NCBI GenBank assembly: GCA_017556745.1
Contig: JAFYMF010000042.1
Coordinates: 1-56,625, forward strand
DNA from: Clostridia bacterium
GTDB taxonomy: Bacteria; Bacillota; Clostridia; Oscillospirales; CAG-272
Reading direction: 5' to 3'
DNA: 56,625 nucleotides
The notes under the pieces were generated by a model. It searched no databases. It was not told the DNA's origin and saw only the letters and a list, made by a program, of their open reading frames with translations. Below are positions 33,915 through 42,838 of the stretch, piece by piece (positions within the stretch are counted from its first letter, which is position 1; every line of letters begins with the position of its first letter). A program made the translations under genes and the position numbers.

Positions 33915-36095
33915 TTAAAACTTAATGCCGGTACGTGCAATAACATTCTCCTGCAGAGACTTACTGATGTTTATGAAATAATCGCTGTATCCGCCCACTC
34001 GTACTATGAGATCCTTGTGTGCCTCCGGATTGATCTGAGCGTCTCTCAACTCCGCCTCAGAGACGACCGTAAAGGTCAGCATCTGTCCACCACCCTCAAA
34101 ATACCTCTTTACAAGAGGGATGAACGCGGATTTGCCCCCTTCTGACAGGAAGATATCGCGATCAAACTTAAGGTTAAGTATAAATCCGCTTCCTGCAAGA
34201 GAATGATCAAAGGAAAGGCAGGAATTTATAAGAGCGGTAGGTCCATTGGTATCACATCCGGGGGTAGCACCGATAGAGTCGGCAATAGTAGATTCTCCCC
34301 GTTTTTTTCCGTTAGGGAGAGCACCAAGTGCCGATCCGTATGAAGGTGCATTGGTAAACGGTGAACAGCCTCCGCTGTATTTACCGCCGCGGTAAGTATC
34401 TACCGTCAGGAAATATCTGTTGAGACGATCTATCATATCTGCGGCGATAGAGTCAACGTATTCTATGTCGTTACCAAACTTAAGGGGACTGTTTTTGAAG
34501 GTATGATACATCTCGTCATAACCCTCGTAGTTTTTCTCCAGTGCATCCAGCACCTCGGCCATAGTATAACGCTTTTCTTCGAAAACGTGTTTTTTTATAG
34601 CTGCAAGGGAATCTGCCGCATTGGCAATTCCTTCAATAAGTATCTGTCCGTGGTTATATACAGGTCCGCCGCACTTATAATCTATTCCCTTTTCAAGGCA
34701 CCCCTCTATAAGAGGTGAACGCATAGGATTCTGTGCATATTCCGCGTATACCTTCTGACATGCATTTGACATATCGCAGGCAATAGCTGCCGCATGCTCT
34801 ATCTGCTTTGTGGCCGCAGAATATAATTCATCAAATGAGGTAAACTCACGCGGATCGCCGGTCTTAAGACCAAGCCCTTCCTTGCCGTCCGTCGAAACAC
34901 CGTTTGTAAGAGCAAACTCAACCGCCTTTGCAACCGACATCTCGCCGTCATTGAGCCCCATGTGGCTCTTGCCCTGAATATCTATCTGATTACAGCCGTT
35001 CATTACATACTTGTGAGAATCCTTGGGGGGAATACCCAAATGCTCCTCAAGCGCACAGCAAACAATCTCGTCATTATATATGGCAGGCAGACCGCAGCCT
35101 GTGGAAACCGCTTCATATGCCGCTTCAAGAAGAGCCACCGGGGTGTTTCTGTGACAGCGCATGGTAAGATTGGGAGTCTGATATTTTTTCTTCTTTGTAA
35201 TTTCGAGTATTGCGTAGCTCAGATCGTTCGTAAGATCATTCCAGTTCTCATCAGAGCCTGATATCGTAAGATTCCATGCCCTCGTTTCGTGGAAAAACTC
35301 CCACAGACCGTCAAGATACTTCATCCTGAGATCTGGATCTGTATTCTTCCAGTACCTGTACATATACTGGTCAAACCAGCCGGGAGAGTCGATGCCGTCA
35401 AAGGAAAAAGCTACGGCAAATACAATGACTGCCTCTGCAAAGTCACGGCATGGGTATTCCGGCGCGTGATCAAAGGTATCTATAACGCGCTGAAGATTTT
35501 CTCTTGCCTCGGGATCACTCTCATCCGCAAGCATCTCTGTAGCAAGAGCGGTAAATCGTTTGCCGAGAATATCGTATGCTTCGGTAACACGGGAGCACGC
35601 ATCGTAGAAAGTGTCCTTACCGGGATTAAGAGCACGGAAGCGCTCTATCTTCTCTCTGAGACCGACAGTACCCATATCCGCAATATCGATGAAGTTGGGG
35701 ACCGCATGTCCCACCCAGTTTCCGCCGCATGCAAGACCCTCTCTTCTTGCTCTCAGCATAAGAGGGGTATATACATATTTATCAAGCTGACTGTCATCGT
35801 GTCTGAGCAAGCTCTCCATCATCTTGGCGATCTCTATCATCTCGGCTTCATCGTCCGGATAATTCTTTGCCACCTCTGTAGTCCAGTCAACAGGACAGAA
35901 AGCTCCGGTTCCGTAGAAATATCCTGAGGGTGCCTCTACTCCGCCATCACAAATTCCTGTTATTTTATTTATCTTTATTGGAGTTTCTCTTGCTGATGCA
36001 AGTATTCCTGCAACAACCCTCTCAAGCATATTATCGCTTTCGCATGAGAGAAATGCTCTGGCAAAAGGAAGCTGTTTTGTTTTGAATTCATGCAT
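33915..36095 (-). CDS. Glycyl radical enzyme, PFL/dehydratase superfamily (array copy 1, most diverged)
   Basis: This protein is 726 residues from ATG 36093-36095, which has GGAGG nine bases before it. An ATG nine bases farther up abuts GGAGG with no spacing and is rejected; the other copies also begin M-x-x-FKxK. The radical site is VRVGGYSDYF with Gly702. The active-site loop is VMNGCNQIDIQGK with Cys368. Substrate-barrel motifs NGPTALINS and DSPGWFDQYMY are present. The length is below that of PFL (about 760) and of glycerol or choline lyases (about 790-850). The Glu that follows Cys in dehydratase, lyase and decarboxylase GREs is Gln. It differs most from the other four in the first 150 residues. 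Reaction and substrate are unknown; PFL activity is unlikely as there is no Cys-Cys pair. It is 14 bases from the activase gene. Confidence 0.9.
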   Translation of the reverse strand: MHEFKTKQLPFARAFLSCESDNMLERVVAGILASARETPIKINKITGICDGGVEAPSGYFYGTGAFCPVDWTTEVAKNYPDDEAEMIEIAKMMESLLRHDDSQLDKYVYTPLMLRARREGLACGGNWVGHAVPNFIDIADMGTVGLREKIERFRALNPGKDTFYDACSRVTEAYDILGKRFTALATEMLADESDPEARENLQRVIDTFDHAPEYPCRDFAEAVIVFAVAFSFDGIDSPGWFDQYMYRYWKNTDPDLRMKYLDGLWEFFHETRAWNLTISGSDENWNDLTNDLSYAILEITKKKKYQTPNLTMRCHRNTPVALLEAAYEAVSTGCGLPAIYNDEIVCCALEEHLGIPPKDSHKYVMNGCNQIDIQGKSHMGLNDGEMSVAKAVEFALTNGVSTDGKEGLGLKTGDPREFTSFDELYSAATKQIEHAAAIACDMSNACQKVYAEYAQNPMRSPLIEGCLEKGIDYKCGGPVYNHGQILIEGIANAADSLAAIKKHVFEEKRYTMAEVLDALEKNYEGYDEMYHTFKNSPLKFGNDIEYVDSIAADMIDRLNRYFLTVDTYRGGKYSGGCSPFTNAPSYGSALGALPNGKKRGESTIADSIGATPGCDTNGPTALINSCLSFDHSLAGSGFILNLKFDRDIFLSEGGKSAFIPLVKRYFEGGGQMLTFTVVSEAELRDAQINPEAHKDLIVRVGGYSDYFINISKSLQENVIARTGIKF

Positions 36096-36127
36096 ATATG
36101 ACATCCTCCGAACAATGTTTGCTTATG

Positions 36128-38293
36128 TTAAATATTAAGAACTGTACGCGCTATAACGTTGTCCTGAAGTCCCTTTGAGATATTTACAAAGTAATCGCAA
36201 TAGCCGCCTACACGGACAATGAGATCCTTGTGGTTTTCGGGATTTTTCTGAGCATCGATAAGCTCATCTGCGGAAACGACGGTGGCAGTGATCATCTGTC
36301 CCTTACGGTCGAAATAATTCTTCCAGAGGGCAATAAATGCCGCCTTGCCGATTTCGGAATTGAAGATGCTGCGGTCAAACTTAAGATTAAGAATAAATCC
36401 GCTGCCCGGGAGAGTGTGGTCAAAGCCGAGGCAGGAATTGAGAAGTGCGGTAGGACCGTTTACGTCACAACCGGGAGTTGCACCGATAGAATCCGCAATA
36501 AGTCGCTCTTCCTTCTTGAGGCCGTTGGGAAGTGCACCGAGAGATTCACCGCACTTAGGTGCATCAACAAAGGGTGAGCATCCGCCGGAATAGTGACCGC
36601 CGCGGAAGGTGGGAATGGTGAGGAGCTTATTGTTTATGTAATTCATGACCTCTGCCGCAATGGAGTCAACGTACTCGATATCGTTACCGAATCTTATATT
36701 ATTGTTCTTGAGTACGTGATAAAGCTCGTCATAGCCCTCGAAATTATTGTTAAGAGCATCAACAAGCTCGGCCATAGTAAAGCGCTTTTCCTCATAAACA
36801 AACTTCTTAACAGCGGCAATAGAGTCCACCGCCTCTGCAAAGCCCTGAAGAAGTATCTGTCCGTTACCGTAAAGAGGACCGCCGTTCTTGTACTCAAGTC
36901 CCTTTTCAAGACATCCGTCTATAAGCACACAGCGGAAAGGACCGGGAAGATGTACTGAATGGTGCTTCTGAGCGGTATTGGCCATATCGGTTATAAGCTC
37001 AATGATAAAGTCCAGCTGCTTGATAAACGCTGCGTAGAAGTCCTCGTAGCTTTCAAAGCTGCGGGGGTCACCGGTCTTTGCACCGAGGTCAGCGCCGGTA
37101 CGGTTTGAAACACCATTGTTAAGAGCAAACTCTACCGCCTTTGCAACGGTGAACTGACCGTCCTCAAGTCCCATATGGCTCTTACCCTGAATATCTATCT
37201 GGTTACAACCGTTCATTACGTACATATGCGCATCAGCTGAAGGTATACCAAGGCGCTCAAGAGCGGGTACTACCGCCTCGTCGTTGTAAAGGCCCGGCAG
37301 ACCGCAACCGGTGGCAAGTGTCTCGTACGCCGCCGCATAAAGCTCCTCGGGAGTATTTCTGTGGCAACGCATAGTAAGGTTGGGAGTCTGATATTTCTTT
37401 TCTTTTGTTATCTTGAGAATAGCATAGCTAAGATCGTTGGTAAGGTCATTCCAGTTCTCATCGGAACCTGAGATGGTAAGGTTCCATGCTCTGGTGTTAT
37501 GGAAGAATTCCCAGATATAATTAAGATACTTAAGACGAAGCTCACTGTCGGTAACCTTCCAGAAATCATACATATACTGATCAAACCAACCTGGAGAATC
37601 CAGTCCATCCGCAGTGTATACAAGAGCGAACACGATAACTGCCTCCGCAAAGTCACGGCAGGGAGCCTTGGGAGAATGTTCAAAGGTCTTTATGATCATT
37701 TTGAGCTTATCTATGTTCTCGGGATCGGTCTCTGTCTCAAGCATCTCCAGTGCCTTTTCTCTGTATCTCTCAGCGAGAATATCAAGAGAATCCATAGTCA
37801 TTGAGCAAGCATCATAGAAATCATCCTTGCCCGGGTTCAGTACACGGTATTTCTCTATCTTGGCTCTGAGCGCATCAGTACCAAAGTGGCACACGTCAGC
37901 GTGGTCGGGGTTTGCATGACCCTCCCAACCGCCTGCCCACATATAGCCTTCTTTTCCGTTAGCATAAAAGTCGGTACGATCCTTACCCCAGTTATATTGC
38001 TCCTCAGCATAAGGAACCATATTCTCCTTTATATACATAAAGTCATCTTTTTCCTCAGGGTATCTCTCTGCCAACTCGTCGTAACGGTCACCCCATGCAT
38101 GTATTCCGGTGAACTCATACATAGTTCCATACCACATATTTCCGTAACAAAGACCGAGCTCCAGATCAAGATCAAGCTCTCTTTCCTTTGCCGTAAGAAG
38201 CATTCCGGCAGCAGTTTTTTTGCTCAGATTTTCACTTTCGCAGTTAAGGAAGCCACGGGCAAAGGGTTCTTTTTTAGTTTTGAATTCGTACAT
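36128..38293 (-). CDS. Glycyl radical enzyme, PFL/dehydratase superfamily (array copy 2)
   Basis: This 721-residue protein starts at ATG 38291-38293 with GGAGG seven bases upstream (a GTG two codons earlier is in frame but unneeded). The active-site loop is MYVMNGCNQIDIQGK with Cys363; the radical loop is VRVGGYCDYF with Gly697. It shares with copy 3 the GYCDYF variant, where copies 1, 4 and 5 have Ser, and C-terminal NVIART-LNI, so copies 2 and 3 are nearest relatives. GWEGHANPDHADVCHFG near residue 122 is the family's GH-x-P segment. Function unknown; presumably it needs the activase at 33001-33900. A hairpin terminator in the 129-base gap before it suggests a partly separate expression from copies 3-5. 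Confidence 0.9.
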   Translation of the reverse strand: MYEFKTKKEPFARGFLNCESENLSKKTAAGMLLTAKERELDLDLELGLCYGNMWYGTMYEFTGIHAWGDRYDELAERYPEEKDDFMYIKENMVPYAEEQYNWGKDRTDFYANGKEGYMWAGGWEGHANPDHADVCHFGTDALRAKIEKYRVLNPGKDDFYDACSMTMDSLDILAERYREKALEMLETETDPENIDKLKMIIKTFEHSPKAPCRDFAEAVIVFALVYTADGLDSPGWFDQYMYDFWKVTDSELRLKYLNYIWEFFHNTRAWNLTISGSDENWNDLTNDLSYAILKITKEKKYQTPNLTMRCHRNTPEELYAAAYETLATGCGLPGLYNDEAVVPALERLGIPSADAHMYVMNGCNQIDIQGKSHMGLEDGQFTVAKAVEFALNNGVSNRTGADLGAKTGDPRSFESYEDFYAAFIKQLDFIIELITDMANTAQKHHSVHLPGPFRCVLIDGCLEKGLEYKNGGPLYGNGQILLQGFAEAVDSIAAVKKFVYEEKRFTMAELVDALNNNFEGYDELYHVLKNNNIRFGNDIEYVDSIAAEVMNYINNKLLTIPTFRGGHYSGGCSPFVDAPKCGESLGALPNGLKKEERLIADSIGATPGCDVNGPTALLNSCLGFDHTLPGSGFILNLKFDRSIFNSEIGKAAFIALWKNYFDRKGQMITATVVSADELIDAQKNPENHKDLIVRVGGYCDYFVNISKGLQDNVIARTVLNI

Positions 38294-38381
38294 AATCACA
38301 CCTCCGATTGGATGTTATAAATGCTGCAATGCATCACGTACAGTAGAGAGCACGAAAAACGTCTTTTACTGTTATACAAAA

Positions 38382-38415
38382 TTCGGGCAGAGGCAACACT
38401 TCGCCTCTGCCCGAA
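38382..38415 (-). terminator. Hairpin inside the GRE array
   Basis: TTCGGGCAGAGGC (38382-38394) pairs perfectly with GCCTCTGCCCGAA (38403-38415). On the minus strand it lies right after copy 3 and is followed by TTTTGTAT, a short T-tract. It may end or attenuate the transcript from copies 5-4-3. No strong promoter follows it before copy 2. Confidence 0.55.
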
Positions 38416-38422
38416 AAATCAG

Positions 38423-40585
38423 TTAGATATTAAGGCAGGTACGTGCAATAACGTTATCCTGAAGTTCCTTTGAAATATTTACAAAATAATCGCAATAGCC
38501 GCCTACACGTACGATAAGATCTCTGTGGGCATCGGGATTTTTCTGTGCATCAAGAAGTTCCTCTGCAGAAACGACAGTCGCAGTGATCATCTGTCCCTTA
38601 CGCTCAAAGTAATTCTTCCAAAGGGTGATGAATGCCGCCTTACCGATCTCGGAATTGAAGATATTGCTGTCAAACTTGAGATTGAGAATAAATCCGCTTC
38701 CGGGGAGAGTATGGTCGAATGCAAGGCAGGAATTGAGAAGAGCAGTGGGACCGTTAATATCGTATCCGGGTGTTGCACCGATCGAGTCCGCAATAAGCTC
38801 ATCGCCCTTCTTATGTCCGCTGGGAAGAGCACCCAGGGTAGCACCATGGTCGGGAGCACCTACGAATGGTGAGCAACCGCCTGAGAAATGACCGCCGCGG
38901 AAGGTAGGAATGGTGAGCAGATGTCCGTTGACGTGATCCATAAGATCACCTGCAATTTTGTCAACGTATTCTATATCGTTACCGAAACGGTAGCTGCTGT
39001 GCTTGAGAACATGGTACATCTCATCGTAACCCTCGAAGTTCTTCTCAAGAGCATCAACAAGCTCAGCCATAGTGAAGCGCTTGTCATCATAAACAAACTT
39101 CTTAACGGCAACAACAGAGTCAACTGTCTCAGCAAATGCCTGAAGAAGTATCTGTCCGTTACCGTAAAGAGGACCGCCGTTCTTGTATTCACGTCCTTTT
39201 TCAAGACAACCGTCAATAAGAACAGAACGGAAAGGACCGGGGAAGTATTTTCCGTGGCAGGCCTGTACAGTATTTGAGAGATCGGTTATAAGCTTCATTA
39301 TATAGTCAAGCTGAGCGATAACCGCAGCGTAGAACTCCTCAAATGTCTCAAAGTCTGCCGCATTTCCTGTCTTGAGACCAAGATCTTTACCTGTAAGATT
39401 AGAGCGGCCGTTGTGAAGAGCAAATTCAACAGCCTTTGCAACGGTGAACTGACCGTCCTCAAGACCCATATGACTCTTACCCTGAATGTCTATCTGGTTA
39501 CAACCGTTCATTACGTACATATGAGCATCAGCGGAAGGAATGCCGAGACGCTCAAGAGCGGGTACTACCGCCTCGTCATTATAAAGGCCGGGCAGACCGC
39601 AACCTGTAGCAAGAGCTTCGTATGCCGCCACGTAAAGTGCCTCGGGAGTGTTTCTGTGGCAACGCATGGTAAGGTTGGGAGTCTGATATTTTTTCTCTTT
39701 TACGATCTTCAGAACAGCATAGCTAAGATCGTTGGTAAGGTCGTTCCAGTTCTCGTCAGAGCCGGAGATACAAAGGTTCCACGCTCTGGTATTGTGGAAA
39801 AATTCCCATACGTGGTCAAGGTACTCAAGACGAAGCTTCTCATCGGTAACCTTCCAGAAATCGTACATATACTGGTCGAACCAACCGGGAGAATCCTGTC
39901 CGTCAAAGGTATATACAAGAACGAATACAACTATAGCCTCGGCAAAGTCACGGCAGGGAGCCTTGGGAGCATGCTCAAAGGTTCTTGCAATGATCTGAAG
40001 CTTTTTGATGTTTTCGGGATCTGTCTCACTCTCAAGCATCTCAAGTGCCTTTTCTCTGTATCTCTGTCCGAGAATGTCAAGAGCGTCCATTGTCATAGAG
40101 CAAGCATCGTAAAAATCGTCCTTGCCGGGATTAAGTGCACGGTTCTTCTCTATCTTTTCTCTCAGGGCATCGGTACCGAAGTGACAAACGTCTGCATGGT
40201 CGGGGTTTGCGTGACCTTCCCAACCGCCTGCCCACATATATCCCTCGCTGCAATTAATTTCCTGCTCAGGGGTACGTGTCCAGGAAACCTGCTCGTCAGC
40301 TAAAGGAGCTAAATGTTCCTTTATGTAGAGGAAATCCTCCTTCTCTTCGGGATATTTCTCAGCAAGTCTTTTGAAATGACTTTCCGAGCAATGAAGGCCG
40401 CAGAAGTTATATGTAGCTCCGCCATCAATATTACCGTAACAGAGGCCAAGCTTGAGATCGAGTCTGAGATCCATCTCTTTTGCCGCTAACACTGCACCTG
40501 CGGCACATCTTTTACTTTTGTTCTCGCTTTCACAGTTGAGGAATCCACGTGCGAAAGGCTCTCTTTTAGTCTTAAAGTTATACAT
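38423..40585 (-). CDS. Glycyl radical enzyme, PFL/dehydratase superfamily (array copy 3)
   Basis: This 720-residue protein has Cys362 in the loop VMNGCNQIDIQGK, Gly696 in VRVGGYCDYF, and the barrel motifs GWFDQYMYDFWKVTD, SGSDENWNDLTND and GATPGYDINGPTALLNS. It is nearly collinear with copy 2. It contains an extra cysteine-rich N-terminal part (CYGN, FCGLHCSES) that the others lack. AGGAGGT lies eight bases before the ATG. It stands third in the run read from the BNR gene and ends just before the internal hairpin. The Gln364 position is where choline, glycerol and isethionate-type GREs have the catalytic Glu; the chemistry is therefore open. Confidence 0.9.
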   Translation of the reverse strand: MYNFKTKREPFARGFLNCESENKSKRCAAGAVLAAKEMDLRLDLKLGLCYGNIDGGATYNFCGLHCSESHFKRLAEKYPEEKEDFLYIKEHLAPLADEQVSWTRTPEQEINCSEGYMWAGGWEGHANPDHADVCHFGTDALREKIEKNRALNPGKDDFYDACSMTMDALDILGQRYREKALEMLESETDPENIKKLQIIARTFEHAPKAPCRDFAEAIVVFVLVYTFDGQDSPGWFDQYMYDFWKVTDEKLRLEYLDHVWEFFHNTRAWNLCISGSDENWNDLTNDLSYAVLKIVKEKKYQTPNLTMRCHRNTPEALYVAAYEALATGCGLPGLYNDEAVVPALERLGIPSADAHMYVMNGCNQIDIQGKSHMGLEDGQFTVAKAVEFALHNGRSNLTGKDLGLKTGNAADFETFEEFYAAVIAQLDYIMKLITDLSNTVQACHGKYFPGPFRSVLIDGCLEKGREYKNGGPLYGNGQILLQAFAETVDSVVAVKKFVYDDKRFTMAELVDALEKNFEGYDEMYHVLKHSSYRFGNDIEYVDKIAGDLMDHVNGHLLTIPTFRGGHFSGGCSPFVGAPDHGATLGALPSGHKKGDELIADSIGATPGYDINGPTALLNSCLAFDHTLPGSGFILNLKFDSNIFNSEIGKAAFITLWKNYFERKGQMITATVVSAEELLDAQKNPDAHRDLIVRVGGYCDYFVNISKELQDNVIARTCLNI

Positions 40586-40624
40586 AAAATACCTCCTGAT
40601 AATTATTCTTTATATCACATACGA

Positions 40625-42787
40625 TCACGCACCGTATACAGTACGTGCAATAACGTTTTCCTGAAGATGCTCGTCAAGGTTAATAAACAGATCGCTGTAA
40701 CCACCCACACGGACGATCAAGTCCTTATGGTTATCGGGATTTATCTGCGCATCCTTCAGCTCCTCTGCCGATACAACAGTCACAGTTATCATCTGTCCGT
40801 TTCTCTCAAAATACGATTTGAGAAGTGATGTAAATGCAGCCTCGCCCGCCGCACTGTTAAATATAGCTCTGTCAAATTTAATGTTCAGTATAAATCCACT
40901 GCCGGGGAGAGTATGGTCGAATGCAAGACAAGAATTGATAAGCGCGGTAGGACCGTTCACATCACATCCCGGAGTCGCACCGATAGAATCGGCAATAAGT
41001 CTTTCAGACTTCTTAAGTCCGTTCGGCAGTGCACCAAGTGCCTTTCCGCAGGTAGGTGCATCGACAAAAGGAGAGCAACCGCCTGAGAAATAACCGCCGC
41101 GGAAGGTAGGAATAGTGAGAAGCCGACTGTTTATATGGTCCATCAACTCTCCTGCAATGCTGTCAACAGCCTTTATATCGTTACCGAATCTCTGATCGTT
41201 ATTCTTCAGAATACGATAGATATCGTCATATCCCTCGAAATCGTTCTCAAGTGCTGAGATAAGCTCCGCCATTGAAAAACGCTTTTCGTCATAAACGAAT
41301 CTCTTGACGGCAACCAGTGAGTCAACCGCCTCAGCAAAAGCGTTCACAAGTATCTGACCGTGTCCGTAAATGGGACCGCGGTTCTTATACTCAAGCCCTT
41401 TTTCAAGGCATCCGTCGATAAGCACAGAACGGAAAGGGGCAGGAAATGTAGTTCCGTATGACTCCTGTGCGATATTTGACATATCGGTCACAAGGTCGAT
41501 AATATAATCAACCTGCTTTATAAACGCCTCATAAAACTGCTCGAAGTTTTCAAACTTTGTTGCATCGCCGGTCTTAAGACCAAGCTCTGCACCGGTGCGG
41601 TTTGAACGTCCGTTGTGAAGAACGAATTCGATGGCCTTCGCAACGGTAAACTGACCGTCCTCAAGACCCATGTGGCTCTTACCCTGAATGTCTATCTGGT
41701 TACAGCCGTTCATTACGTACATATGAGCATCGTGTGAGGGAATGCCGAGACGCTCAAGAGCAACCACGACTACCTCATCATTATAGACAGCCGGTAATCC
41801 GCAGCCGGTTGCAAGAGTCTCATAGATAGCCGTAATAAGCGCCTTCGGAGAATTGCGGTGGGTGCGAACAGTAAGATTCGGAGTATGATATTTCTTTTGC
41901 TTAGTGACCTCAAGTACCGCATAGGTAAGGTCGTTGGTAAGGTCGTTCCAGTTCTCGTCAGAGCCGGAAACAGTAAGATTCCACGCTCTCACATTATGGA
42001 AATACTCCCATATACTGTCAAGATATTTAAGACGAAGATCACTGTCGGTAACCTTCCAGAAATCATACATGTACTGATCGAACCAACCGGGAGAGTCCTG
42101 ACCGTCAAAGTCAAATACAAGTGTGAAAACTATAACCGCCTCTGCAAAATCGCGGCAAGGTGCCTTGGGGGCATGATTAAATGTGTCCGCGATCTTTCTG
42201 AGCCTGGACTTGATATCCGGATCGGTCTCGTCCTTTAACATTTCGAGAGCCATCTCCCGATATCTTTCACCAAGTATATCAAGGGCGTCCATCGACATGG
42301 AACAAGCATCGTAAAAATCATCCTTGCCGGGATTAAGTGCACGGTACTTCTCTATCTTTTCTCTCAGTGCATCGGTACCGAAGTGACAAACGTCAGCATG
42401 GTCGGGGTTTGCGTGACCACCGACTCCACCTGACCACATATATCCTTCTTTGCGATTAGCAAGCTGCTCGGGAGAAGGAGTCCAAACCTTCTGACGATCT
42501 ACCCAATCACCAAAATTTTCTTTGATATACAGAAGATCTTCCCTCTCCTCGGGATATTCCTTTATCAGATTATCAAAAAGTCTTTCCCATATACCGAGTC
42601 CATCGTGATCGTAATGTGCACCGAGATCGATTTTTGCATAGCAAAGTCCAAGTCCGGTATCGATCTTAAGATCCATATCCTTTGCCGCCTGAACCATACC
42701 GGCAGCACATTTCTTGCTTATATTATCGCTTTCGCAATTCAAAAATCCGCGACCAAAGGGTTCTCTTTTAATTTTAAAATTATACAT
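40625..42787 (-). CDS. Glycyl radical enzyme, PFL/dehydratase superfamily (array copy 4)
   Basis: This 720-residue protein starts at ATG 42785-42787 with GAGG six bases before it; a TTG four codons up would put the binding site inside the gene and is rejected. Cys362 lies in VMNGCNQIDIQGK and Gly696 in VRVGGYSDLF. It shares with copy 5 the endings SDLFINL and NVIARTVYGA, and HTPNLTVR-HRNSP in place of QTPNLTMRCHRNTP, so copies 4 and 5 form a second subgroup. The missing Cys at that last motif (MRCHR to VRTHR) is a clear subgroup difference close to the barrel. Cytoplasmic; substrate unknown. The gaps to the neighbours are 39 and 51 bases, with no promoter or terminator visible. Confidence 0.9.
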   Translation of the reverse strand: MYNFKIKREPFGRGFLNCESDNISKKCAAGMVQAAKDMDLKIDTGLGLCYAKIDLGAHYDHDGLGIWERLFDNLIKEYPEEREDLLYIKENFGDWVDRQKVWTPSPEQLANRKEGYMWSGGVGGHANPDHADVCHFGTDALREKIEKYRALNPGKDDFYDACSMSMDALDILGERYREMALEMLKDETDPDIKSRLRKIADTFNHAPKAPCRDFAEAVIVFTLVFDFDGQDSPGWFDQYMYDFWKVTDSDLRLKYLDSIWEYFHNVRAWNLTVSGSDENWNDLTNDLTYAVLEVTKQKKYHTPNLTVRTHRNSPKALITAIYETLATGCGLPAVYNDEVVVVALERLGIPSHDAHMYVMNGCNQIDIQGKSHMGLEDGQFTVAKAIEFVLHNGRSNRTGAELGLKTGDATKFENFEQFYEAFIKQVDYIIDLVTDMSNIAQESYGTTFPAPFRSVLIDGCLEKGLEYKNRGPIYGHGQILVNAFAEAVDSLVAVKRFVYDEKRFSMAELISALENDFEGYDDIYRILKNNDQRFGNDIKAVDSIAGELMDHINSRLLTIPTFRGGYFSGGCSPFVDAPTCGKALGALPNGLKKSERLIADSIGATPGCDVNGPTALINSCLAFDHTLPGSGFILNIKFDRAIFNSAAGEAAFTSLLKSYFERNGQMITVTVVSAEELKDAQINPDNHKDLIVRVGGYSDLFINLDEHLQENVIARTVYGA

Positions 42788-42838
42788 AGGACACCTCAAG
42801 AATCTGCGCTAAATGGTAAACAACCGAAAAATGTTCTG

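Noticed and set aside
36096..36104. Upstream ATG as start of GRE copy 1
   Set aside because: GGAGG abuts that ATG with no spacing, whereas ATG 36093-36095 has nine bases and yields the same N-terminus as the paralogs.
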